This document shows positions 19,516 through 28,956 of a stretch of 64,000 nt of DNA, piece by piece (position 1 is the first letter of the stretch; each line of letters begins with the position of its first letter). Source of the DNA: an uncultured Bacteroidales bacterium (GTDB taxonomy: Bacteria; Bacteroidota; Bacteroidia; Bacteroidales; UBA932); assembly GCA_944326305.1 (NCBI GenBank), contig CALVDL010000007.1, positions 1 through 64,000 of the forward strand. The letters are read 5' to 3'. Below the pieces are notes generated by a model. The model saw only the letters and a program-made list of their open reading frames with translations, was not told the DNA's origin and searched no databases. A program made the position numbers and the translations under genes.

Positions 19516-20994
19516 ATGAAAAAAATATCTGTAATAATAGCATTGCTTGCATTTCTTCCGGCCTTTATTGCCGGAGCCAAAGTCCGCCTTCCGTCTCTGA
19601 TGGGGAACGGAATGGTTCTTCAGAGGGAAACGATGGCGAATATATGGGGCTGGGCTCTGCCGGACAAAAATGTAGCAGTAACGGTTTCATGGGACGGGAT
19701 GCGATATGAAACCGTATCCGGTAAGGACGGGGCATGGTGCGTATCTGTCCGCACCCCTGGAGCAGGTGGGCCTTACACTATTGCCATTGATGACGGAGAC
19801 ATGGTCATACTCGATGATGTCCTGATAGGCGAGGTCTGGCTTTGCAGCGGGCAGTCCAATATGGAAATGCCTGTGAAAGGGTTTGATTCCCAGCCTGTAT
19901 ACGGTTCTTTACAGACAATACTTGAAGCCCCGTCACACTGCCGGATAAGGCTTTTCCATACGTCTAGAAACACATCTTCCTGTCCTCTGGATGACTGTAC
20001 CGGACAGTGGCAGGTGTCGTCGATGGAGTCGGCGTCCGGCTTTAGTGCTGCAGCATATTATTTTGCTTTACATATTGAAAAGGCCCTTGGTATCCCCGTC
20101 GGTATGATTGAGTCCGACTGGGGTGCAACCAGAATTGAGGCATGGATGAGCGAAGAGGCCGCTCTGTCTGTCAACCCTGATGTCATGTCTACTAATCAGC
20201 AGAATGACGGCAGTAATCAGGTGGCGTCCCTTTACAATGCCATGATTGTTCCACTGTCCGGATATACCATAAGGGGCTTCATCTGGTATCAGGGTGAATC
20301 AAACAAAGGATTCCATAAGACATATCCGGCCAATATGGCTGCGATGGTCTCAGATTGGCGTTCCCTTTGGGGAGGAGGAGAGCAGATGCCTTTTTATTAT
20401 GTGCAATTGGCCCCGTTCGACTATGACATACCGATGCACAGGTTTGATGGGCAAAAGAACGGAATACTTCTGCCCCTGATGGTAGAGGCGCAGCTGAAAG
20501 CCCTGTCTCTGATACCGAATTCAGGTATGGCGGCAACAACAGATACCGGAAGTGCCACAGATATTCATCCGGCAAGGAAAGATGTTGTAGGGCAGAGACT
20601 TGCCTTACTGGCGCTGACCGGCACATACGGAATGTCCGGTATTGATAGCAGTGGACCTGTATACCGTGCAGTAGCTTTCAGGGGCGGGAAAGCGTTTGTG
20701 ACTATGGAAAGCCAGTCCACTTTATATCCGATAGATGTTCCGTTGCATGGCTTTGAAATAGCGGGGGAGGATAGGGTTTTCCATCCGGCTGAAGCGTACG
20801 TAGTACATGACGGCTATGATTTTTCTGCGAGACAGGTTGAGGTATGGTCTCCTGAAGTCAAAGACCCTGTTGCAGTACGGTATGCTTTCAGAAATGTCAC
20901 AGGTCCGGTAAACCTGACAAATACAATAGGGCTTCCGGCTTTTCCGTTCCGTACGGATGACTGGGATAATGTAGATCCTGTAAATGCCGAGTGA
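19516..20994 (+). CDS. SGNH carbohydrate acetylesterase (sialate O-acetylesterase family)
   Basis: Predicted secreted esterase of 492 residues removing O-acetyl groups from glycans. It has a cleavable signal peptide (MKKISVIIALLAFLPAFIAG, cleavage near AKV). The N-terminal beta-domain (GNGMVLQRE..ANIWGWA) is followed by the SASA catalytic domain: nucleophile Ser114 in LCSGQSNMEMP, block GFIWYQGESN (254-263), and His351 with Asp349 in TDIHPARKD. Family members were first described on sialic acid, but in PULs many act on acetylated mannan or xylan. In this mannoside locus an acetyl-mannan or acetyl-glucomannan substrate is the simplest guess. It is 5 nt downstream of the GH2 gene. Confidence 0.9.
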   Translation: MKKISVIIALLAFLPAFIAGAKVRLPSLMGNGMVLQRETMANIWGWALPDKNVAVTVSWDGMRYETVSGKDGAWCVSVRTPGAGGPYTIAIDDGDMVILDDVLIGEVWLCSGQSNMEMPVKGFDSQPVYGSLQTILEAPSHCRIRLFHTSRNTSSCPLDDCTGQWQVSSMESASGFSAAAYYFALHIEKALGIPVGMIESDWGATRIEAWMSEEAALSVNPDVMSTNQQNDGSNQVASLYNAMIVPLSGYTIRGFIWYQGESNKGFHKTYPANMAAMVSDWRSLWGGGEQMPFYYVQLAPFDYDIPMHRFDGQKNGILLPLMVEAQLKALSLIPNSGMAATTDTGSATDIHPARKDVVGQRLALLALTGTYGMSGIDSSGPVYRAVAFRGGKAFVTMESQSTLYPIDVPLHGFEIAGEDRVFHPAEAYVVHDGYDFSARQVEVWSPEVKDPVAVRYAFRNVTGPVNLTNTIGLPAFPFRTDDWDNVDPVNAE

Positions 20995-20995
20995 T

Positions 20996-22384
20996 ATGTC
21001 AGATGTAAAGTACAAAGAAAAAGTGGGTTACGGGCTTGGTGATACCGCTTCGTCTATGTTCTGGAAACTTTTCGGGACATATCTGCTGTTTTTTTATACT
21101 GATGTCTACGGCCTTTCTGCAGCTGCTGTGGGGACCATGTTCCTGGTAACAAGAGTCTGGGATTCTTTTCTTGACCCGTTTGTCGGGGTCCTTGCTGACA
21201 GGACACGTACCAGGTGGGGCAAGTTCCGCCCTTATCTCCTTTGGTTCTCGCTCCCGTTCGGCCTGCTCGGTGTATTGACTTTTACTGTTCCTGACTTCGG
21301 CCATACCGGCAAGTTGGTATATGCCTATATCACATACGGAGTTATGATGATAGTTTATTCTATGGTCAATGTCCCGTATGCGTCACTCCTTGGGGTCATG
21401 TCCGAAAATCCTAAAACCCGTACCTCATTGTCATCTTACAGGATGATATTCGCATTCATAGGCAGTATCATTGCCCTGTTTTTTATTGAACCTTTGACCG
21501 GACTGTTTGGGAAAGGGAGTGTTGCGCGGGGCTGGCAGTTGGCCACCAGTGTTTTTGCAGTGTTGGCCGTAGCGTTTTTCCTGTGCACATTCATGTGGAC
21601 CAGAGAACGTGTGACCCCTGTCAATGATGCCCGGGGGTCCCTGAAGGATGATTTGAAGGATCTTGTGCGGAACAGGGCCTGGTGGATACTTCTGGCCGCG
21701 GGGATAGCTGCCGTGATTTTCAATTCGATAAGAGATGGGGCCGCGGTATATTATTTTAAATATTATGTCGGATCCGCTCCTGCATGGCTGGACGGTACGG
21801 GCTTTTCTCTGACGACCCTGTTTCTTGTATCGGGGCAGGCCGCAAATATTCTCGGGATACTGTTGGTTACCCCTGTGTCAGGCAAGATAGGAAAGAAAAA
21901 TACGTTTTTCGGTTCTATGATGGCAGCCGGCCTCCTTAGCCTGGCATTTATGTTTGTTGACAAAAATTCCATATGGCTTATGTTGCTGTTGCAGATACTC
22001 ATAAGCATGTGTGCCGGAAGTATTTTCCCCCTCCTGTGGAGCATGTATGCCGATATCGCAGATTATTCTGAACTTAAGACCGGCAGGCGTGCTACAGGAC
22101 TGATTTTTTCATCTTCATCGATGTCCCAGAAATTCGGTTGGGCACTGGGCGGGACTTTGACAGGATGGCTGCTGGCTCATTATGGGTTTCAGGCCAATAT
22201 GGCTCAAGATGAGGCTGTACTTGGCGGTATCAGGTCAATGATGAGCATACTGCCTGCGGTCGTTTGTGCTGTTTCATCCGTGTGCGTGGCATTTTATCCT
22301 CTTACGGAGAAGAAAGTCATAGAGACAAGCAAACGGCTTGCTGCGATGCGTGATGCGGGAAATATTGCTGATGCCAAAGAGTAA
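20996..22384 (+). CDS. GPH-family sugar:cation symporter (MFS)
   Basis: Inner-membrane glycoside-pentoside-hexuronide symporter of 462 residues with about 12 hydrophobic segments. Family markers are the N-terminal KVGYGLGDTASSMFW, DPFVGVLADRTRTRWGKFRPYLLW in the TM2-3 loop, and SMYADIADYSELKTGRRATG in the second half. GPH carriers import oligosaccharides and glycosides with H+ or Na+. Here it would deliver beta-mannosides to the cytoplasmic GH2 enzyme. The start at 20996 lies 1 nt after the esterase stop and gives MSDVKYKEKVGYG; an in-frame ATG at 20984 overlaps that stop and adds only four residues. It is the last gene of the catabolic operon. Confidence 0.93.
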   Translation: MSDVKYKEKVGYGLGDTASSMFWKLFGTYLLFFYTDVYGLSAAAVGTMFLVTRVWDSFLDPFVGVLADRTRTRWGKFRPYLLWFSLPFGLLGVLTFTVPDFGHTGKLVYAYITYGVMMIVYSMVNVPYASLLGVMSENPKTRTSLSSYRMIFAFIGSIIALFFIEPLTGLFGKGSVARGWQLATSVFAVLAVAFFLCTFMWTRERVTPVNDARGSLKDDLKDLVRNRAWWILLAAGIAAVIFNSIRDGAAVYYFKYYVGSAPAWLDGTGFSLTTLFLVSGQAANILGILLVTPVSGKIGKKNTFFGSMMAAGLLSLAFMFVDKNSIWLMLLLQILISMCAGSIFPLLWSMYADIADYSELKTGRRATGLIFSSSSMSQKFGWALGGTLTGWLLAHYGFQANMAQDEAVLGGIRSMMSILPAVVCAVSSVCVAFYPLTEKKVIETSKRLAAMRDAGNIADAKE

Positions 22385-22459
22385 TCCGGTACAGGACAGG
22401 ACACCCGTTGGACGGTTGCATCTTCATGGCCTTCAGACCATCCGGGGCTAAGCCGGGGT

Positions 22460-22517
22460 TCCGCCGTTAAACCTTACGAGGGTGAGCCTGACTTGATATG
22501 GCTCACCCTCGTAAGGC
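22460..22517. repeat. Palindromic repeat, right copy flanking the mannoside locus
   Basis: This is a 17-bp perfect inverted repeat: CCTTACGAGGGTGAGCC (22472-22488) pairs with 22500-22516 around loop TGACTTGATAT. The loop is the reverse complement of the left copy's loop. The segment 22460-22488 repeats the end of eno (TCCGCCGTTAA plus the left arm) with one mismatch (A22471 against G1650), although no eno gene is here. Bases 22478-22517 are the exact reverse complement of 1650-1689. It could act as a terminator for the GPH gene, though it lacks a T-run. Confidence 0.8.
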
Positions 22518-22631
22518 TCTGCTTCGCTCGGCTTCCGGGAGGACGCCTCGCTGCCGCTGTCTGCCGGATCAGACGCGTACTCTGGCGCATGGCATTTTTT
22601 CGCAGTAGATTGATTTTGACGACTTTATGAA

Positions 22632-22686
22632 ACAAGGGTATGCTTCAGACCATGTAAAAAGAATGGCTGAAGCATGCCCTTGTTTT
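22632..22686 (+). terminator. Hairpin with T-rich tail downstream of GPH gene
   Basis: The arm ACAAGGGTATGCTTCAG (22632-22648) pairs with CTGAAGCATGCCCTTGT (22667-22683), 17 bp with one G-T pair, followed by TTTTGT. It is about 250 nt after the GPH stop and could be the real end of the catabolic transcript, or the terminator of an older gene left behind when the locus was inserted. Confidence 0.55.
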
Positions 22687-22825
22687 GTATCGTGTTGGTA
22701 ATGAGCGTGTTGGGGAAATGATATATGCTCCAGGGTTCAAGGATGTCCGTCTCTTCCGAGAGGCTTCTGATGATACATGACCGGAAAAGTCAATAACAGC
22801 GCTCCGGGACCAGATATATTGTTTT

Positions 22826-22866
22826 TTACTTAGAAACTGTTTTGAATTTTTCAGAAAATTCTTTTA
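22826..22866 (-). repeat. AAACAGTTTCT element, leftward copy
   Basis: On the minus strand this reads TAAAAGAATTTTCTGAAAAA followed by TTCAAAACAGTTTCTAAG. It closely resembles the leaders of metG (60357-60396) and murA (63819-63857). Its core (22832-22846) is the exact inverse of 22977-22991, 130 bp away. It points toward the non-coding region, so no downstream gene is obvious. Confidence 0.55.
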
Positions 22867-22970
22867 CGGATTTTTCCGGTGTATGTTTTCTTTCAATCAG
22901 ATAACCCTGGCTATCCTTTTCAAAAAATCAGGGAATCTCCCATAGGAAATATCCTGTAAAACTGATGTCA

Positions 22971-22999
22971 TTAAATTTCAAAACAGTTTCTTACATTTG
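22971..22999 (+). promoter_or_regulatory. Predicted sulfatase promoter with AAACAGTTTCT element
   Basis: TTCAAAACAGTTTCT (22977-22991) runs directly into TACATTTG (22992-22999), a full match to the TAnnTTTG -7 box, 69 nt before the sulfatase ATG. The same AAACAGTTTCT block precedes metG and murA, so it may be a shared promoter part rather than a gene-specific operator. Confidence 0.55.
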
Positions 23000-23068
23000 C
23001 ACAATATAACACTAATTATCCCCTTATCCCCATCCGGCTCAGCCGGATTTTCAAAACCGTGTAATACA

Positions 23069-24490
23069 ATGAAAAAAGGAGCTTACCTCTTTCTGGCGGC
23101 AGGCATTCTCCCCGCTGCAGCCATTGCTCAGGACAGGCCCAATGTCGTGCTGATAAACCTGGACGATGCCGGGAATGGCGATTTTTCCTTCAAGGGGGCT
23201 GTCGGATATACGACCCCGAATATCGACAACCTTGCCTCGCAGGGCATGAACATGACCAATTTCTATGCAGTCCAGCCTATAAGCGGGGCTTCCCGTGCCG
23301 GGCTTCTTACCGGCTGCTATCCCAACAGGATAGGCTTTGCCGGCGCCCCGGGCCCGCGCTCACGCACAGGCATCAACCCGGAGGAGGAGACCATAGCCGA
23401 ACTGCTCAAGAAAAACGGCTATGCCACAGCGATATTCGGGAAATGGCACCTCGGTGATTCGGAAAAGTTCCTCCCGCTGCAGAACGGCTTTGACGAATAC
23501 TACGGCATTCCCTACTCCCATGACATGTGGCCCTTCCATCCTCAGTACAAATATCCGGACCTCCCTCTGATAGAAGGGAACAAGGTCATAGAATACAATC
23601 CCGACATATCACAGCTGACCACTTCATACACGGAACATTCAGTGGATTTCATACGGAGGCAGACCGCTGCCGGAAAGCCGTTCTTCCTGTATCTGGCCCA
23701 TTCGATGCCGCATGTACCCCTTGCTGTTTCCGACAAGTTCAAGGGAAAGAGCCGCCAGGGGCTTTACGGTGATGTGATGATGGAGATCGACTGGAGCATC
23801 GGAGAGGTGCTCAAGGCCCTGAAAGAGACAGGCGTCTACGGCAATACCCTGGTCATCCTCACTACAGACAACGGCCCGTGGGCCAATTACGGCAACCATG
23901 CCGGCTCTTCCGGCGGCCTGCGTGAGGCGAAGGCCACCACATTCGGAGGGGGAGTGCGCGTCCCGTGTGTCATAATGTGGCAGGGGAAGGTCAGCCCCGG
24001 ATCGGTATGTAACGACCTCATGTCAAACATAGACATCCTCCCTACGATAGTGGAGGCTACCGGGTCGCCTTCACCGTCCCTGAAGATAGACGGGCTGAGC
24101 ATGGTGCCGGAGATTCTCGGGACAGCCGGTTCCCCGGTGAGGGAGTCCCTTTGCCTGTATTATCACAAGAATTCACTCGAGGCCGTGACTGACGGTACCT
24201 GGAAGCTGGTGTTCCCTCATAAATATGTGTCGTACGAGGTCAATTTCCCCGGGAATGACGGACAGCCGGGGCCTCTTGCCCAGCGGGAGGTGACGGAGTG
24301 CGAGCTTTATGACCTGAGGCGCGACCCGGGCGAGCGGCTGAATGTCATCGGGCACTATCCGGAAGTCGTTGAGCGCCTGATGGAAGTGGCTGACAGGATG
24401 CGCTCAGACCTCGGTGACGACCTTCAGGGCATTCCTGGCAAGAACCGCAGGGAGCCTGGCTATGCAGACGGTGCCGATGTGAAGAAATGA
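23069..24490 (+). CDS. S1-family sulfatase, Ser-type, secreted
   Basis: A 473-residue arylsulfatase-type enzyme that would hydrolyse a sulfate ester on a glycan. The preferred start (23069) gives signal peptide MKKGAYLFLAAGILPAAAIA then QDRPNVVLINLDD; the frame extends to 22997 but that part overlaps the promoter. Metal-binding NVVLINLDDAGNGD, FGKWHLG and LTTDNGPW are present. The activation motif is S-G-A-S-R followed by AGLLTGCYPNRIG. The serine would be converted to formylglycine by an anaerobic maturase, and Ala replaces the usual Pro at the third position. It stands alone between the mannoside locus and the ATP synthase genes and is closed by a strong hairpin at 24533. Confidence 0.92.
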   Translation: MKKGAYLFLAAGILPAAAIAQDRPNVVLINLDDAGNGDFSFKGAVGYTTPNIDNLASQGMNMTNFYAVQPISGASRAGLLTGCYPNRIGFAGAPGPRSRTGINPEEETIAELLKKNGYATAIFGKWHLGDSEKFLPLQNGFDEYYGIPYSHDMWPFHPQYKYPDLPLIEGNKVIEYNPDISQLTTSYTEHSVDFIRRQTAAGKPFFLYLAHSMPHVPLAVSDKFKGKSRQGLYGDVMMEIDWSIGEVLKALKETGVYGNTLVILTTDNGPWANYGNHAGSSGGLREAKATTFGGGVRVPCVIMWQGKVSPGSVCNDLMSNIDILPTIVEATGSPSPSLKIDGLSMVPEILGTAGSPVRESLCLYYHKNSLEAVTDGTWKLVFPHKYVSYEVNFPGNDGQPGPLAQREVTECELYDLRRDPGERLNVIGHYPEVVERLMEVADRMRSDLGDDLQGIPGKNRREPGYADGADVKK

Positions 24491-24532
24491 CAATAATAAG
24501 CGAAAAACAGCCTAAAATAAGATTTCCTTATG

Positions 24533-24576
24533 ACCGGGGTTGGCACGGGATTTTCATCCCACGCCCCCGGTTTTTT
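24533..24576 (+). terminator. Intrinsic terminator between sulfatase and atpD
   Basis: Arms starting ACCGGGG (24533) and ending CCCCGGT pair through an extended stem (inner GGGAT / ATCCC) and run into six T residues (24571-24576). It terminates the sulfatase transcript but ends only 13 nt before the atpD start codon, so the ATP synthase promoter must overlap or precede it. Confidence 0.8.
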
Positions 24577-24583
24577 AATGTAA

Positions 24584-26119
<1,536 letters not shown>

Positions 26120-26138
26120 TCCTGCCGGGGAGGTGACA

Positions 26139-26393
26139 ATGGACAGTAAAGGTGGAATATACCTGAATATATCAACCCCGGAGAGGCAGATAACCGGCCG
26201 GATGGTCGGGGCCGTGACTCTTCCCGGCCTGTCCGGGAGGTTCACTGTCCTGCATGACCACGCGCCGCTCATATCTGCACTCGGGGAGGGGGATATCGAG
26301 TATAAGGTGGGAGGAGAGACGGAGACGGTGCATGTCAGGTCGGGGTTTGTGGAGGTCTCGGACAACACTGTATCTGTCTGTGCGGAGATATAA
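26139..26393 (+). CDS. atpC: F1Fo ATP synthase subunit epsilon (short form)
   Basis: Central-stalk subunit coupling gamma rotation to F1. The preferred start at 26139, just after GAGGTGAC, gives 84 residues (MDSKGGIYLNISTPERQITG); a frame start at 26094 would lie inside atpD. Only the N-terminal beta-sandwich is present (TLPGLSGRFTVLHDHAPLIS, then VRSGFVEVSDNTVSVCAE). The C-terminal helical hairpin that inhibits ATP hydrolysis in other bacteria is absent, as is common in Bacteroidetes, so epsilon-helix autoinhibition is not expected. Confidence 0.93.
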   Translation: MDSKGGIYLNISTPERQITGRMVGAVTLPGLSGRFTVLHDHAPLISALGEGDIEYKVGGETETVHVRSGFVEVSDNTVSVCAEI

Positions 26394-26408
26394 TGAGATT
26401 TATTGACA

Positions 26409-27485
26409 ATGAAAAAATGGATAAGGAACATACTTGCCGTCGCGGCTGTCCTGCTTTCTGTCCCGGTTTTTGCCTCCGGGCAGTCTGAAGGGCAGGAGAC
26501 CCTGGATGTGAAGACAATGCTTTTCGAACATATAGGGGACTCCTACCAGTGGCACATCACCAGGATAGGGGACAGGGATATATCCGTCCCGCTTCCGGTG
26601 ATAGTCCGCAGCAAGGCCACAGGGTGGCACTGCTTCCTGTCTTCGAGACTTGAGGACGGGCCGTATGAGGGGCTGTATTGCGCCGAAGGCGGCAAATATG
26701 ACGGCAAGATCGTCGAGAAGGATGCCTCCGGCAACGAGGTGAGGCCCTTCGACATATCCATCACCAAGAATGTGCTGGGGCTGATGATAAACGCCGTCAT
26801 ACTTGTCGTGCTGGTCCTCTGCTGCTCGCGCTGGTACAGGAGGCACGATGTCCTGAAGGAGGCGCCCGGAGGTGTGGCGGCGGTCCTTGAACCGGTCATA
26901 GAAATGGTGAACGAGGATGTAATAAAGGGCTCCATCCCTGAAAGGCTGAGCTCCAGATTCGCCCCGTACCTTCTTACCGTGTTCTTTTTCGTCCTGATCA
27001 ACAACCTGATGGGGATTGTCCCGATTTTTCCGGGAGGGGCGAACATCACCGGCAACATAGCCGTCACATTCGTGCTGGCTCTGTTTACTTTCCTTGCAGT
27101 GAACCTGTTTGCGAACAGGCACTACTGGAAGGACATATTCTGGCCGGATGTGCCGTGGTGGCTCAAAGTCCCGGTGCCCCTGATACCGTTCACTGAGTTC
27201 ATCGGGATATTCACCAAGCCGTTTGCACTGATGATCAGGCTTTTTGCCAATATCCTGGCAGGCCATGCCATCATCCTGAGCTTTGTCTTCATCATTTTCA
27301 TCACTGTGAAGATGGGACCGGTGCTCAACGGCACGATGACGGTAGTGTCCGTACTTTTCGGGGTGTTCATGGACTGCATAGAGCTCCTTGTGGCCTTCAT
27401 CCAGGCATATGTGTTCACGATGCTTTCCGCAGTGTTCATCGGCCTGGCGCATGAGGAACCGGAAGCCGAAGGGTCTGACAAATAA
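26409..27485 (+). CDS. atpB: F1Fo ATP synthase subunit a
   Basis: Membrane stator subunit forming the proton half-channels; 358 residues from ATG 26409. A signal-peptide-like N-terminus (MKKWIRNILAVAAVLLSVPVFA) and a periplasmic segment of about 95 residues precede the first conserved membrane helix, an extension known in Bacteroidetes AtpB. The essential stator Arg is visible in ALMIRLFANILAGH, and the final helices contain ELLVAFIQAYVFTMLSAVFIG. It lies between atpC and atpE. No atpI-like gene is present in the operon. Confidence 0.96.
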   Translation: MKKWIRNILAVAAVLLSVPVFASGQSEGQETLDVKTMLFEHIGDSYQWHITRIGDRDISVPLPVIVRSKATGWHCFLSSRLEDGPYEGLYCAEGGKYDGKIVEKDASGNEVRPFDISITKNVLGLMINAVILVVLVLCCSRWYRRHDVLKEAPGGVAAVLEPVIEMVNEDVIKGSIPERLSSRFAPYLLTVFFFVLINNLMGIVPIFPGGANITGNIAVTFVLALFTFLAVNLFANRHYWKDIFWPDVPWWLKVPVPLIPFTEFIGIFTKPFALMIRLFANILAGHAIILSFVFIIFITVKMGPVLNGTMTVVSVLFGVFMDCIELLVAFIQAYVFTMLSAVFIGLAHEEPEAEGSDK

Positions 27486-27504
27486 TAGATAAATAAACTT
27501 TTAA

Positions 27505-27771
<267 letters not shown>

Positions 27772-27788
27772 TCCTGGAGGAATAGGAA

Positions 27789-28298
27789 ATGTCATTGCTG
27801 ATGCCGGACAGCGGCCTCCTTTTCTGGATGGTACTTATTTTCGCGATTGTGTTCGCCATACTCGCGAAATGGGGTTTCCCTGTAGTCACCTCAATGATAG
27901 ACAAGCGTAAGGAGTACATCGCCCATTCACTGGAGCTGGCGAAGGAGGCCGACGACAAGATGGCGAACATGATGAAGGAGCAGGCCAGGATCATAGCCGA
28001 GGCCCGTTCCGAGCAGAACAGGATATTGAAAGAGGCCGCGGAGGCAAGGAACAATATAATAAGGCAGGCCCAGGACCAGGCCCGCGATGAGGCCGCGAAA
28101 CTTATTTCCGAGGCCAAGGTCCAGATCCAGGCTGAGAAAGAGAGCGCAATGAGCGAGATCCGCAGCCAGGTCGCCATGCTTTCGGTCAACGTGGCCGAGA
28201 AAGTCATCCGCAGGACGTTGTCAGCCGACAGGGCCCAGATGGACCTCATAGAGAAGCTCGTGGACGAGTCCTCCAGGATAGAAAAGGCAAATAATTGA
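27789..28298 (+). CDS. atpF: F1Fo ATP synthase subunit b
   Basis: Peripheral-stalk subunit; 169 residues. A single N-terminal membrane helix (GLLFWMVLIFAIVFAILAKW) is followed by a long charged alpha-helix (about residues 40-155) rich in Ala, Glu and Arg that dimerises and reaches F1. The start follows GGAGGAATAGGAA, a clear ribosome-binding site. It is 17 nt after atpE and 11 nt before atpH. Confidence 0.96.
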   Translation: MSLLMPDSGLLFWMVLIFAIVFAILAKWGFPVVTSMIDKRKEYIAHSLELAKEADDKMANMMKEQARIIAEARSEQNRILKEAAEARNNIIRQAQDQARDEAAKLISEAKVQIQAEKESAMSEIRSQVAMLSVNVAEKVIRRTLSADRAQMDLIEKLVDESSRIEKANN

Positions 28299-28309
28299 GA
28301 GGCAGGAAT

Positions 28310-28867
28310 ATGAATACAGGATTGGTTTCTTCCAGATATGCGTCGGCCCTTCTGAAGTTCGTCACGGAGACAGGGGGTGGTGAGAGAGTGTACAGGCAGG
28401 TGCTTGCAATCAGCGACAAGCTCAGGGCCCTGCCGCAGTTGCGCATCATCATAGACAACCCGATGTCCGTGTCCGACTCCCGGAAGTTCGACCTTCTCGT
28501 ATCCGCCCTTGACGGAGTGGAGATGGCCCCGGAGCTGGAGAAGTTCATCAGGCTGGTGATGAAGAACCGGAGGACAAAGCTCCTGTACCTTATCTTCCTG
28601 TTTTTCATCCACCAGTACCGGGAGGCCCACAACATCAAGCTTTCCAGACTGGTGACGGCTGTCCCTGCCCCTGACCTCGAGAAGCAGCTGACCGACTTGG
28701 TCCGGGAGAAGACCGGGGACTCTGTCCTGTTCGAGCATATTGTGGATCCTGAGATCATAGGAGGGTTCGTATTCGAGATTGACGGGTACAGGCTGGACGC
28801 GAGTGTGGCCTCGCAGCTGAAATCCGTCAGACGGCAGTTCATCGAGAAGAACAGGAGGATAGTCTGA
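28310..28867 (+). CDS. atpH: F1Fo ATP synthase subunit delta
   Basis: Peripheral-stalk cap joining subunit b to F1 alpha (OSCP-like). From ATG 28310, preceded by GAGGCAGGA, it has 185 residues. The N-terminal helical domain (VSSRYASALLKFV, then LRIIIDNPMSV) and the C-terminal signature region (LLYLIFLFFIHQYREAHN, then DPEIIGGFVFEIDGYRLDASVASQLK) are both present. A TTG at 28295 would add five residues and overlap atpF, and is less likely. Confidence 0.95.
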   Translation: MNTGLVSSRYASALLKFVTETGGGERVYRQVLAISDKLRALPQLRIIIDNPMSVSDSRKFDLLVSALDGVEMAPELEKFIRLVMKNRRTKLLYLIFLFFIHQYREAHNIKLSRLVTAVPAPDLEKQLTDLVREKTGDSVLFEHIVDPEIIGGFVFEIDGYRLDASVASQLKSVRRQFIEKNRRIV

Positions 28868-28956
28868 TCCTGCCGTATCTGTCATCCGTGGCGGGCGCAG
28901 GAAAGGGCACGGGGCCGGATGGCCTGTGATTTAATAACGATAAAAAAAGACAATAT

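Larger units (their letters stand above)
22385..23068. other. 684-nt non-coding region between mannoside locus and sulfatase
   Basis: No coding region is supported here. In order it holds the right copy of the eno-end palindromic repeat (22460-22517), a long hairpin followed by a T-rich stretch (22632-22686), a stretch with no recognisable content (22690-22825), and two inverted copies of an AAACAGTTTCT element (22826-22866 and 22971-22999). The second copy adjoins a perfect -7 box for the sulfatase. The region looks like an island edge made of remnants and regulatory sequence. Confidence 0.6.

Noticed and set aside
22690..22825. Possible tRNA or small RNA gene, because of a GGTTCAAG sequence
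   Set aside because: No cloverleaf arms can be paired around it and no conserved tRNA blocks are present.
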